DNA of 13,544 nt from DAOPMC01 sp035392025. GTDB taxonomy: Bacteria; Bacillota_I; Bacilli_A; RF39; UBA660. Where the stretch lies: positions 1 through 13,544 of the forward strand of contig DAOPMC010000026.1 in the NCBI GenBank assembly GCA_035392025.1, written 5' to 3'. Under the pieces are notes generated by a model, which was given only the letters and a program-made list of their open reading frames with translations, ran no database searches and had not been told where the DNA came from. Below, one piece after another: positions 1-7,810 of this stretch. The translations under genes and the position numbers were made by a program. Numbering within the stretch: position 1 is the first letter of the stretch; each line of letters begins with the position of its first letter.

Positions 1-67
1 CATATTGCTTTTAAAATTTTTATATTTTTTGTCTCACATCATTTACAAATGTACAGGATGTGTTATA

Positions 68-1189
68 ATGCCTGTTAATAAAGCAAAAACACCAACTAAA
101 AATGGCAATCAATGGTTTTTTAGAATTAATTATCAGGATGAATTTAATAATAGCAAACAATATAATAGTAAAAAGTATGCTACTCGTTCGGAAGCAAAAG
201 AAGCAGAGATTGAATATTTAAAGAATCTTAACAAGAGAACCCCTGCTCCATCTAAAATGACTTTTGGTGACTTATGGGAATCATTTCTTGAGTATCAAGA
301 TGATAAAGTAAGAATCAGTACTAAAGTTGGTTATAAATATAGATGTAAATATCTTGAACCACTATTCAAAATTAAATGTGTTGACTTCAATATAAATTAT
401 TATGAAAAATGGAAGAAGTATGTTAATGAGCAAGAAAATATGAAAGATGTATCAAAGAATGATATTCTAAAAGTTCTTAAAGCTCTTATGCACTACGGAA
501 TAAAAATATATAACTTTGATTTCAATCAAACTCTTCTATTAATGGAGAAATTCAAGAATCCTCAAGAGAAAAAGTCTGAACGAGATGTTTACGAATATAA
601 TGAGTTTATTCAGTTCTTATTTGCTGAAGATGAGCTTAGATTCAGATGTCTTTGGGAAACATTATATTATTGTGGTTTAAGAATTGGTGAAGCTCGTGGT
701 CTTACTTGGGCTGATATAGACTTTGATAATAAACTCTTATCTATTAACAAACAAGTATTAAGCATCGATAACTATTCTTCAAATTTCTATGTTTCTAATC
801 CTAAAACTGATTCAAGTATAAGAACTATACCTATAGCAAATGAATTGCTTAGTGACTTAAAGAAATATTATGATGAGTTATCTAAATATAAAAACTTTAA
901 TGTTGAATTCTATGTCTTTGGTAACGATCATGGTTACAGACCTTTAGCTTATAAACAAGCACAACGAAGAAAAGGAGAAATTGCAACAAAAGCTGGTGTT
1001 AAAGAAATTAGACTACATGATTTTAGGCATTCATGTGCATCTCTTTTAGTTAATAGTGGAGCTCCTATTACTGTTGTTTCCAAATTCATGGGGCATAGTA
1101 ATACTACCGAGACATTAAAGACCTATTCACACTTGTTTAATTGTGCTTTAGACCAAACTATGGATGTTATTAATAACTTAAAGAAATAA
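68..1189 (+). CDS. int: Tyrosine recombinase / phage-type integrase
   Basis: This 373-residue site-specific recombinase would integrate and excise the mobile element at the left of the window. The N-terminal ~55 residues (MPVNKAKTP..., with NQWFFRINYQD) resemble an arm-type DNA-binding domain. A SAM-like core-binding domain covers roughly residues 62-160. The catalytic domain follows with all active-site residues visible: R205 (GLRIGEA), K246, H317-x-x-R320 (LHDFRH), H343 (GHSN) and the nucleophile Y353 (KTYSHL). The reading frame is open from base 5, but I chose the ATG at 68: AGGA lies about 9 bases upstream, and family members begin with a similar Met-Pro-Val. It is the only plus-strand gene here and is followed at once by a terminator and an arm-like repeat. 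The gene looks intact and functional. The rest of its element must lie left of the window or in the cassette to the right. Confidence 0.93.
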   Translation: MPVNKAKTPTKNGNQWFFRINYQDEFNNSKQYNSKKYATRSEAKEAEIEYLKNLNKRTPAPSKMTFGDLWESFLEYQDDKVRISTKVGYKYRCKYLEPLFKIKCVDFNINYYEKWKKYVNEQENMKDVSKNDILKVLKALMHYGIKIYNFDFNQTLLLMEKFKNPQEKKSERDVYEYNEFIQFLFAEDELRFRCLWETLYYCGLRIGEARGLTWADIDFDNKLLSINKQVLSIDNYSSNFYVSNPKTDSSIRTIPIANELLSDLKKYYDELSKYKNFNVEFYVFGNDHGYRPLAYKQAQRRKGEIATKAGVKEIRLHDFRHSCASLLVNSGAPITVVSKFMGHSNTTETLKTYSHLFNCALDQTMDVINNLKK

Positions 1190-1190
1190 T

Positions 1191-1210
1191 GGGCAGAAAT
1201 GCTCTTTTTT
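1191..1210 (+). terminator. Intrinsic terminator of int
   Basis: The hairpin GGGCA-GAAA-TGCTC (one G-U pair) is followed by six T, starting two bases after the int stop codon. The stem is short, but position and T-run fit. Confidence 0.65.
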
Positions 1211-1221
1211 AGTGTCTAATT

Positions 1222-1241
1222 GATCTAAAAATGGATCTAAT
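1222..1241 (+). repeat. Arm/att-like direct repeat, copy 1
   Basis: GATCTAAAAATGGATCTAAT contains two GATCTAA units 11 bp apart. A third, partial unit (TCTAAT) lies at 1215-1220. The motif recurs at 5155-5173 in the same orientation with one A fewer. Integrases with an arm-binding domain commonly have paired short repeats like this next to int, flanking the crossover site. That these are arm sites is inferred. Confidence 0.6.
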
Positions 1242-1360
1242 GTGTATTTGTGTGTTTTATGTTAATGTTGCTTAAACCCTTTTAAAACCGTTAACAAAGG
1301 CATATTTAATTATTGCATTTTTTAACCTTTTTTCCACTCCTCTTTAGGAAATAGACAAAG

Positions 1361-1384
1361 AAAAACAGATATTACTATCTGCTT
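1361..1384 (-). terminator. Terminator of the ABC-F/GT2/APH operon
   Basis: On the minus strand AGCAGATA-GTAA-TATCTGTT forms an 8-bp stem (one G-T pair) leading into TTT. Its first arm overlaps the kinase stop codon (1383-1385). Confidence 0.75.
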
Positions 1385-2333
1385 AGATCAAGTTTTTTGT
1401 TAAACTTTTTGTTTTGCTTTTTATTCGTTTTAAAACATTCTTAATTATATTCAAATTATTTATATCATTAATAATATGCTCTTTATTGGTATTAACTTCT
1501 ATATCCCAGCATGTTGATAGAGTATAATCTATAAACAATGATTTGCATATTAATTCTTCATCTTCTTCATAAGAATTTGACATCATTTTTATGGTTTCAA
1601 GAACACTTTCTTCATTTATTTCGTTTTTTACAATTTCATTCTCTAAAAATCTAGCTGTTTCCATAACTCTTTCACCAATAAAACCATGTGGATCAATTGC
1701 TTTTCTTTGTGTTCCAGAAGATAATATATTATTGTGATGTAAATCTGCATGCAATAAATATATTGGTAATTTCATACTCTCAATTTCTTGATATAAATTA
1801 TCTGCTTCTTCTATATAATGTTTTAAAATTTGATATTTTTCTGGATATTGATTAGAAGCATCAATTGATCTATTTAATATTTGTCTATATGATGGTAAAT
1901 CAATATGTTCATTTAAACTATTATTTAGACTTTTTGCAACCTTACAAAATTCTTTTATTCTATCTTCTCTATATTCTACTTCGTGCAATGTTTTTCCTGG
2001 TTCTAATCTTTCAATTATAATAATTCCATCATCGATATTACTATAAAAACATTTACAAGCACCGAATCCATTAAATTTATTCAACGCATTTGTTTCTCTT
2101 ATTAGCAATTCATTATTTGGCAAGCTTACTTTAAATACTACTTTTCCAAAACTGTCACACTCAGCAAAGATTATAATATTAAAAGTTAAATCATTTAATA
2201 TTTGTATATTTTTCAAATTAAACTTTTTAACATACTTATCTACTATATTTGGTACAATATTCAACCACTTTTCACCAGGTTCACCAAACATATTAATAAT
2301 ATTATTTTTATAAGTTTCTGGTATTTTTATCAT
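1383..2333 (-). CDS. APH(6)-type aminoglycoside/hydroxyurea phosphotransferase family kinase
   Basis: This 316-residue protein-kinase-fold enzyme is predicted to inactivate a small molecule by ATP-dependent phosphorylation. Visible kinase elements are the nucleotide-binding Lys in VVFKVS (K68), a possible helix-C Glu (E80), the catalytic loop HADLHHNN (H195-N202, with D197 as base) and the metal-binding IDPHGFIGE (D214). The DLHH...IDP.G..GE signature and the later LSTCWD (compare LSAAWN) are typical of the APH(6)/hydroxyurea kinase family (streptomycin kinases such as StrB), rather than APH(3') or APH(2''). The N-terminus is longer than in StrB. GGAGA sits 7 bases before the ATG. It is the last gene of the operon, 35 bp after the glycosyltransferase. 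Streptomycin as substrate is inferred; a different antibiotic or a cell metabolite remains possible. Confidence 0.82.
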   Translation of the reverse strand: MIKIPETYKNNIINMFGEPGEKWLNIVPNIVDKYVKKFNLKNIQILNDLTFNIIIFAECDSFGKVVFKVSLPNNELLIRETNALNKFNGFGACKCFYSNIDDGIIIIERLEPGKTLHEVEYREDRIKEFCKVAKSLNNSLNEHIDLPSYRQILNRSIDASNQYPEKYQILKHYIEEADNLYQEIESMKLPIYLLHADLHHNNILSSGTQRKAIDPHGFIGERVMETARFLENEIVKNEINEESVLETIKMMSNSYEEDEELICKSLFIDYTLSTCWDIEVNTNKEHIINDINNLNIIKNVLKRIKSKTKSLTKNLI

Positions 2334-2368
2334 ATTTTATCTCCATAAATAAATTAAAATTTGAATTA

Positions 2369-3313
2369 TTAATTTTTAATATCTGTAGTCATCTTTCTTA
2401 TTAGAACTTTAGTATCTTCAGTAACATTATTTAATGTTTCTTCTGCTACAACATTTAATCCTAAGCTATCATTTAATTCGGAAGTATAATTCCCTTCTAT
2501 TACATTTGGACATACAAGAGAAGCATATAAAATGATATGTTGAATATATTTATATTTATATTCTTCAACAATACCTAATTCTTTCCAATCATTTAATGTT
2601 TCTTTCATTGTATGAAAAATCGCCTTTAATCTTTTTAACTCATCGATCTTTCCACAAGTTGAATCCGGATTTTCTATATTATATTCATAGAAAGTATCTG
2701 GTATCACCCTTAATTTATTTGCTCTTGGTAAAACTTTGTATGCAAAGCTTCCATCCTCAAAAAATTCCCTACTTGTAAAACGAATATCTTTTAGTAAATC
2801 TTTTTTATATAATTTACTCCAGCATACTATAAAAGTGTAAAACTCATTATGATCGAATATTGCATTTAAGCAATCACCATTATACTCAATTATATCGCCT
2901 GTTGCTTCAGTTTTATATTGCCAATATGTACTTGGTAAAAAATTAAAGTTTAGAATATCTGCATTAGATTTTTTTGCCTCCTCATATGATTTTTTATACG
3001 CATTAGGATCTAATTTATCATCTGCATCTACAAAAGCAATATATTCTGTTTCAAGATTATTTGAAAAAATATAGTCAAGGCCATCATTTCTTGAAGCGCC
3101 CGCTCCCTTATTAACATCATGATTAATTACAATTACTCGATCATCTTTCTGTGCATATTCTTCCAAAATTTGTTTTGAAGCATCTGGTGATGCATCATTC
3201 ACACATATAACATTAATACCTGTTATCGTTTGATTTAGAATACTATCTAAACTCCCTCTTAAAAATTTTTCCGCCTTATATACTGGCATAACTACTGTGA
3301 TTTTTGGTTTCAT
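2369..3313 (-). CDS. Family 2 glycosyltransferase
   Basis: This 314-residue GT-A fold enzyme transfers a sugar from a nucleotide donor to an unknown acceptor. The N-terminal half is classic GT2: ITVVMPVYKAEKFL at residues 5-18, ICVNDASPD (36-44), NKGAGASRNDGLD (68-80) and the metal-binding DAD in AFVDADD (93-99). FFEDGSF (184-190) supplies the likely catalytic base D187. No transmembrane segment is evident, so it is probably cytosolic or peripheral. The ATG is preceded by AGGGGG at good spacing. It lies between the ABC-F gene (45 bp away) and the kinase (35 bp away), in what looks like one transcript. That is an odd place for a wall or capsule glycosyltransferase. It may be element cargo for surface glycans or, more speculatively, a drug-modifying enzyme. 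Confidence 0.85.
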   Translation of the reverse strand: MKPKITVVMPVYKAEKFLRGSLDSILNQTITGINVICVNDASPDASKQILEEYAQKDDRVIVINHDVNKGAGASRNDGLDYIFSNNLETEYIAFVDADDKLDPNAYKKSYEEAKKSNADILNFNFLPSTYWQYKTEATGDIIEYNGDCLNAIFDHNEFYTFIVCWSKLYKKDLLKDIRFTSREFFEDGSFAYKVLPRANKLRVIPDTFYEYNIENPDSTCGKIDELKRLKAIFHTMKETLNDWKELGIVEEYKYKYIQHIILYASLVCPNVIEGNYTSELNDSLGLNVVAEETLNNVTEDTKVLIRKMTTDIKN

Positions 3314-3358
3314 AAATTCATTCCCCCTAACATATAATATTTTTTATCTATAAACCAA

Positions 3359-4882
3359 TTATCTAAATCTACCTTTAGTATTTTCATTATTTCTTTTGAT
3401 GACTAATTTTTTTGTAGCGACTTTCTCTGAAAAAGTCTCATCATGCTCTACAAATATCATTGTTGGATTATAATTTAAAATCAAATCCTCTATTTGCATT
3501 CTCGAAATTACATCAATATAATTTAACGGTTCATCCCATATATATAAATGTGCTTGTTCACATAAACTTTTAGCAATTAAAACTTTCTTCTTTTGTCCCT
3601 CACTATAGTTTTCAACATTCTTTTCAAATTGAACTCGTTCAAATCCAAGTTTTCTTAAAATTGATTTAAATAAACTTTCATCAATATCATATTTTTCTGC
3701 AATTTCTGATAAGGAACCTCTTAAATACGATGTATCTTGAGATACATATGATATTTTTAAATCTTTAGGTATATAAAACTGACCATTGTATTGAATATTT
3801 TCTCCAAGTAATAACTTAATAATACTCGACTTACCACAACCATTTTTACCTGCAAGTTGAACTCTATCTCCGCTTTCTACATAAAAGTTTAAATCTTCAA
3901 ACAAAATATTATCTCCATAAAATATAGATAAACCATTAGCTTCTATAAGTCTATTTCCTCTAAATTCTAATGGATTTAATTTTAATTCTTCCATTGTTTC
4001 GATATTCTTTAATAATTTGGATTTTTCTTCAATTGCTTGTTCTTTACGATTTTGCGCGGCTATTGACCTTTTCATCATTTTAGCTGCTTTATGTCCAATA
4101 TAACCTTTATCTTGTAATAAATCTCCACGAATATTATATTTAGAGGCTTCAGTTTGATTGGCCCAATTCGCAGATTGTCTTGCTGATTTTTCTAATCTAG
4201 AAATATCCTCTTTTAATTTTTCGTTTTCCGATAATTCAAAATTATCTTGTCTAGTTTTGTTTTCCCACCAACTTGAAAAGTTTCCTTGTTGAACTTCAAT
4301 ATTAGAGCGATTTATAGATAATACGTGATCTATACATGCATCTAAAAATTTTCTGTCGTGAGAAACTAAAATGAAACTTTTTTTACTTTTTAAATATTTT
4401 GCAACAGCTTCGCGAGCACTTACATCCAAATGATTCGTTGGCTCATCTATTAGCAGAAAATTATTTTCTTTCAAAAATAAGATAGCCAATAACACTTTGG
4501 TTTGTTCACCTTTACTCAAAGTTTCGAATGGTCTTGTTAATATTTCATCATCCATTTCTAGGAGAGAAACTTCTCTTTCCAACCTCCATCCTTCATAATC
4601 TACTTCGAATTCAGGATTTATTAATTTAGCAATTTCGTATGAGTTTAACTTTTTATTTTTAACTTCAAATGGAAAATAATCAAAATTAACATCTGCTTTA
4701 ATTTGACCGTCATACTCATATTTTCCCATTAACAAGTTTAGAAAAGTTGTCTTTCCTCTTCCATTCCTTCCTATAAAACCCAACTTCCAATTAGTATCTA
4801 TTGTAAATGATACATTATCAAATATGTTATCCCAGCTACCATCATATGAAAAACTTAAATTTGATACATTAATCATAGACAT
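3359..4882 (-). CDS. ABC-F ribosomal-protection protein, Lsa-type
   Basis: This 507-residue cytosolic twin-ATPase has no membrane domain. Members of this branch bind the ribosomal E site and displace lincosamides, streptogramin A and pleuromutilins. NBD1 has Walker A GRNGRGKTT (38-46), signature LSKGEQ (122-127), Walker B LLIDE (143-147) and SHD (174-176). The charged interdomain helical linker, which reaches the peptidyl-transferase centre, spans about 205-300. NBD2 has GKNGCGKSS (345-353), signature YSEGQ (426-430), and LYIWDEPLNYID with VEHDE. The Arg in the first P-loop, the LYIWDEPLNY block and the overall length match Lsa(A)-like proteins better than Vga, Msr or housekeeping EttA/Uup. 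AAGGAGG lies 7 bases before the ATG. It is the first gene of the operon, behind a consensus promoter and a leader terminator. The exact drug spectrum cannot be read from sequence. Confidence 0.88.
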   Translation of the reverse strand: MSMINVSNLSFSYDGSWDNIFDNVSFTIDTNWKLGFIGRNGRGKTTFLNLLMGKYEYDGQIKADVNFDYFPFEVKNKKLNSYEIAKLINPEFEVDYEGWRLEREVSLLEMDDEILTRPFETLSKGEQTKVLLAILFLKENNFLLIDEPTNHLDVSAREAVAKYLKSKKSFILVSHDRKFLDACIDHVLSINRSNIEVQQGNFSSWWENKTRQDNFELSENEKLKEDISRLEKSARQSANWANQTEASKYNIRGDLLQDKGYIGHKAAKMMKRSIAAQNRKEQAIEEKSKLLKNIETMEELKLNPLEFRGNRLIEANGLSIFYGDNILFEDLNFYVESGDRVQLAGKNGCGKSSIIKLLLGENIQYNGQFYIPKDLKISYVSQDTSYLRGSLSEIAEKYDIDESLFKSILRKLGFERVQFEKNVENYSEGQKKKVLIAKSLCEQAHLYIWDEPLNYIDVISRMQIEDLILNYNPTMIFVEHDETFSEKVATKKLVIKRNNENTKGRFR

Positions 4883-4945
4883 ATAATCGCCTCCTTTTAT
4901 CTATTTAATTATACACTATTTTCCCGTTTTTTCACTCTAATAACT

Positions 4946-4974
4946 AAAAAAGAAGGACTAAAAACAGGTCCTCC
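4946..4974 (-). terminator. Leader terminator (probable attenuator) of the ABC-F operon
   Basis: Read on the minus strand, GGAGGAC-(9-nt loop)-GTCCTTC forms a 7-bp stem (one G-U) followed by six T. It lies downstream of the promoter at 5022-5050 and about 65 bases before the ABC-F start codon, so transcripts must pass it. Comparable leader terminators control several Gram-positive ABC-F resistance genes through ribosome stalling. Four tandem GGA triplets form and precede the first stem arm and resemble a Shine-Dalgarno sequence, yet no AUG follows them. Confidence 0.75.
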
Positions 4975-5021
4975 TCCTCCAAAACGAATTAAGTAATAAT
5001 AATATATATAAACTGTGCTAT

Positions 5022-5050
5022 ATGATAACATTTAATTTCACGATTGTCAA
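5022..5050 (-). promoter_or_regulatory. Sigma-A promoter of the ABC-F/GT2/APH operon
   Basis: On the minus strand a perfect -35 TTGACA (5050-5045) and -10 TATCAT (5027-5022) are separated by 17 bases. The predicted start site is near 5015, giving a leader of about 130 nt. Confidence 0.8.
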
Positions 5051-5122
5051 TACATATTATTTGTTAAAAAATTAAATACAAAATAAATTTATATATTTTG
5101 TATTTATATTAACTTATTTATA

Positions 5123-5225
5123 TTTTCCCTTATATTCCCTATTTTAAATTAGTGGATCTAAAATGGATCTAATCGCTATTTTGGGCTATTTTTTGTGAAA
5201 AAGAAAAATTCGTGTTTTCCCTTAT
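5123..5225 (+). repeat. Pair of 11-bp direct repeats flanking the second att-like motif
   Basis: TTTTCCCTTAT occurs at 5123-5133 and again at 5215-5225, 92 bp apart, on either side of the GATCTAA pair. It could be part of an attachment region or a duplication left by an earlier insertion. No copy was found near 1222-1382. Confidence 0.4.
5155..5173 (+). repeat. Arm/att-like direct repeat, copy 2
   Basis: GATCTAAAATGGATCTAAT matches the motif beside int (1222-1241) except for one missing A, in the same orientation; AGTG precedes the motif closely in both places. It lies about 70 bp beyond the secA stop codon. The 361-bp gene-free stretch 4883-5243 otherwise holds the operon leader and promoter, the 11-bp repeats and no obvious secA terminator. 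Confidence 0.6.
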
Positions 5226-5243
5226 TTTATCGGGGTTTGCGAG

Positions 5244-7733
5244 TTATTTGCCACAGCATTGTTTATATTTTTTACCACTGCCACATGGACATGGATCATT
5301 TCTACCTATCTTTGTTACTTTTTTTGGATTACTTCTTGCTGTATGATCTGAATCATTTGTTACTTTGTTTTTAGCAACTTCTTTTCTTTCTATGTTTTGT
5401 CTTATCTCTGCTTTTATTAAATATGTTGTTGTATCTTTATCTATACTTTGTAACATAGTATCAAATAGATCATATCCTTCTTTTGTATATGCTCTAAGAG
5501 GATTATCTTGTGCATATTGTCTTAGGTATATTCCTTCTCTTAGATGTGACATAGTACTCATTTGTTCTACCCAATATTTATCAATAACATTTAAACTGAT
5601 AACTTTTTCAAATTCATTTACTATCTCTTGAGGTAATTCCCTTAACTTAGATTCATATTCATCTACTAACTTAGTATACAAAATATCTATTGTCTCGTTA
5701 CCATTGTTACTTAATTCTGTTGATTTAAGCTTTTTCTTTAACAATTTTGCATTAAAGTATTCAAGTATTTCTGAAATATCTTTATCAGTTAATTTATCAT
5801 CTTTTACATAGTGAGATTCTACTATATCCATAATATGATTCTTCATGGTTTCAAGTATTGTTTCATGAATAGAGTCATTATCAAGTATCTCATTTCTTTT
5901 AGTATAGATAGTTTCTCTTTGTTTATTCATAACATCATCATATTCAAGAAGAGATTTTCTAGTATCAAAGTTATTACCTTCAACTCTTTTTTGTGCTGAT
6001 GTTACTGAGTTAGTAAATATCTTGCTTCTAATTGCCATACCTTCCTGTAATCCAGTATTTTGTAATATTGTTTGAATTCTATCTGATCCAAATCTTCTCA
6101 TTAGATCATCTTCCATAGATATATAAAATTGTGTATATCCAGGATCCCCTTGACGACCTGACCTACCTCTTAACTGATTATCTATACGTCTTGATTCATG
6201 ACGTTCAGTTCCAATTACACATAAACCACCAAGTTCTTTAACCCCATCACCTAGTTTAATATCAGTTCCACGACCTGCCATATTAGTTGCAATCGTAACT
6301 GACTTCTTTTGCCCTGCTTTAGCAATGATTTCAGCTTCACGAGCATGATTCTTTGCATTTAACACTTCATGTGGAATATGTTCTTTTCTTAACATTTCAC
6401 TAATTAATTCACTAGTTTCAATTGAAATAGTACCAACTAATACTGGTTGTTCTTTTTCATATCTATTTTTTATTTCTTGAACAATTGCCTTATATTTTTC
6501 TTTTTTAGTTGCATAAATCATATCTGCCATATCTTCTCTTATGATTGGTTTATTAGTCGGTATTTCGATAACATACATGTTATATATATTTCTAAATTCT
6601 TCTTCTTCTGTTTTAGCAGTACCTGTCATACCAGATAATTTCTCATACATTCTAAATAAATTTTGAAAAGTAATTGTGGCAAGAGTCTTAGTTTCTTGTT
6701 GAACTTTAACTCCTTCTTTAGCTTCAATTGCTTGATGAAGTCCTTCGCTAAATGCTCTACCTTTCATTAATCTTCCAGTAAACTGATCAACGATAACAAT
6801 TGCATCATCTTGAACTACATAATCAATATCTCTTTTCATAGTATAATTAGCTCTTAAAGCCTGGTTTATAAAATGAACAAGGGTAGTATTATCCATGTCA
6901 TAAAGATTTTTAACTTTAAATGAAGCCTCAGCATTTGCAACTCCATCATCGGTTAAATTAACTGTCTTTGTCTTTACATCATAAATATATCCAGCATCTT
7001 CTTTTAAAGTTTTTACAAACCTATCGGCATCTACATATAAATTCTTATTTTCAAAAAAGCCTCCAGATATTATAAGTGGTGTCCTAGCTTCATCAATTAG
7101 TACTGAGTCAACTTCATCAATAATACAGAAGTTAAGTGGTCTTTGTACCCTCTCTTCTTTTTTTATTGCCATATTATCTCTAAGATAATCAAATCCCATC
7201 TCATTATTTGTTGTATATAAAATATCACAAGCATATTGATCTCTTTTTTCCTGAGCACTTTGATCTCTTGTATTTAATCCAACACTAAGTCCTAAAAATT
7301 TATAAATTTGTCCCATCCACTGAGAATCACGAGTTGCTAAGTATTCATTAACTGTAATTATATGAACTCCTTTTTTAGTCAATGCATTTAAATATGCCGG
7401 AAGTACACTAGTCAGTGTTTTACCTTCACCTGTTTTCATCTCTGAAATATTACCATAGTGAAGTGCAAGTCCTCCTAATAACTGTACATAATATGGTTTT
7501 TCACCAAGTACTCTAAAACAAGCCTCTCTTGCATTTGCAAAAGCTTCTACCATAATATCATCAAGAGTCTCTCCTGATTCTAATCTCTTCATAAATTTAT
7601 CAGTATTCTCTCTTATTTCTTTATCACTTAACTGTTTATAATCACTATCTAACGCATCAATTTTATCCGCAATAGTTTTAAACTTTTTAAGTTCCTTGTA
7701 TTCATGATCCATTAACTTTTTTAAAAAGCCCAT
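5244..7733 (-). CDS. secA: Preprotein translocase ATPase SecA
   Basis: This 829-residue motor drives unfolded preproteins through the SecYEG channel at the membrane. The N-terminal helix and NBD1 carry Walker A MKTGEGKT (99-106) and the DEAD-type box DEVD (206-209), followed by DEARTPLIISG. The preprotein cross-linking domain follows. NBD2 holds TNMAGRGTDIKLGDGV and the arginine-finger region QLRGRSGRQGDPG. The C-terminus ends in the SEC-C zinc motif with ligands C815, C817, C826 and C827, which binds SecB or ribosomes in relatives. Length and domain order are normal. AAGGAG lies 8 bases before the ATG, with its own promoter behind the hpf terminator. In many Bacilli prfB follows secA directly; here secA is followed by the accessory region. 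Confidence 0.98.
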   Translation of the reverse strand: MGFLKKLMDHEYKELKKFKTIADKIDALDSDYKQLSDKEIRENTDKFMKRLESGETLDDIMVEAFANAREACFRVLGEKPYYVQLLGGLALHYGNISEMKTGEGKTLTSVLPAYLNALTKKGVHIITVNEYLATRDSQWMGQIYKFLGLSVGLNTRDQSAQEKRDQYACDILYTTNNEMGFDYLRDNMAIKKEERVQRPLNFCIIDEVDSVLIDEARTPLIISGGFFENKNLYVDADRFVKTLKEDAGYIYDVKTKTVNLTDDGVANAEASFKVKNLYDMDNTTLVHFINQALRANYTMKRDIDYVVQDDAIVIVDQFTGRLMKGRAFSEGLHQAIEAKEGVKVQQETKTLATITFQNLFRMYEKLSGMTGTAKTEEEEFRNIYNMYVIEIPTNKPIIREDMADMIYATKKEKYKAIVQEIKNRYEKEQPVLVGTISIETSELISEMLRKEHIPHEVLNAKNHAREAEIIAKAGQKKSVTIATNMAGRGTDIKLGDGVKELGGLCVIGTERHESRRIDNQLRGRSGRQGDPGYTQFYISMEDDLMRRFGSDRIQTILQNTGLQEGMAIRSKIFTNSVTSAQKRVEGNNFDTRKSLLEYDDVMNKQRETIYTKRNEILDNDSIHETILETMKNHIMDIVESHYVKDDKLTDKDISEILEYFNAKLLKKKLKSTELSNNGNETIDILYTKLVDEYESKLRELPQEIVNEFEKVISLNVIDKYWVEQMSTMSHLREGIYLRQYAQDNPLRAYTKEGYDLFDTMLQSIDKDTTTYLIKAEIRQNIERKEVAKNKVTNDSDHTARSNPKKVTKIGRNDPCPCGSGKKYKQCCGK

Positions 7734-7754
7734 ACTATCATCTCCTTACGATTT

Positions 7755-7784
7755 ATTTTAACATATATTTGAGTATTATGACAA
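7755..7784 (-). promoter_or_regulatory. secA promoter
   Basis: On the minus strand TTGTCA (7784-7779), an 18-base spacer and TAAAAT (7760-7755) with a preceding TG form an extended -10 promoter. The predicted leader is only about 15 nt and begins just before the Shine-Dalgarno sequence. The -35 box abuts the T-run of the hpf terminator. Confidence 0.55.
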
Positions 7785-7786
7785 AG

Positions 7787-7810
7787 AAAAATAGAGTTTT
7801 CACTCTATTT
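7787..7810 (-). terminator. hpf terminator
   Basis: The minus strand AAATAGAGT-GAAA-ACTCTATTT gives a perfect 9-bp stem with a GNRA-type loop and a T-rich tail. The stop codon of hpf (7805-7807) lies inside the stem. Confidence 0.85.

Larger units (their letters stand above)
1222..5173. mobile_element. Candidate integrase-less resistance cassette between att-like repeats
   Basis: The segment between the two GATCTAA-type direct repeats holds only the three-gene resistance-type operon and its regulatory region, all opposite in strand to int. An intact tyrosine recombinase lies immediately outside the left repeat, and secA immediately outside the right one. This fits a cis-mobilizable cassette or the remnant of an accreted element sharing att sites with the int-bearing element to the left. 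Alternatively, one element may run from the left edge to about 5175, with arm sites duplicated inside it. I could not identify the exact crossover core, so the ends are approximate. Confidence 0.4.

Noticed and set aside
5..67. N-terminal extension of the integrase from the ATG at base 5
   Set aside because: The extra 21 residues are not typical of the family, and the ATG at 68 has an AGGA ribosome binding site and the expected first residues.
2596..2778. Plus-strand open frames inside the glycosyltransferase, secA, AgrB-like, mreB, SpoIIQ-like and rpiB genes
   Set aside because: They lie wholly or mostly antisense to confident genes, lack ribosome binding sites and have low-complexity Phe/Ile/Ser-rich translations typical of antisense AT-rich frames.
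3006..3014. Third GGATCTAAT motif
   Set aside because: It is a single unit inside the glycosyltransferase coding sequence, lacks the paired partner 11 bp away, and is likely chance.
3359..4882. ABC transporter ATPase for drug export
   Set aside because: Two NBDs in one chain with no membrane domain and no permease gene nearby; the interdomain linker and motifs match ABC-F proteins, which act on ribosomes.
4944..4982. 12-codon leader ORF starting at TTG and running through the ABC-F leader terminator
   Set aside because: It has no ribosome binding site upstream of the TTG, so it is mentioned as a possibility in the attenuator finding but not annotated as a gene.
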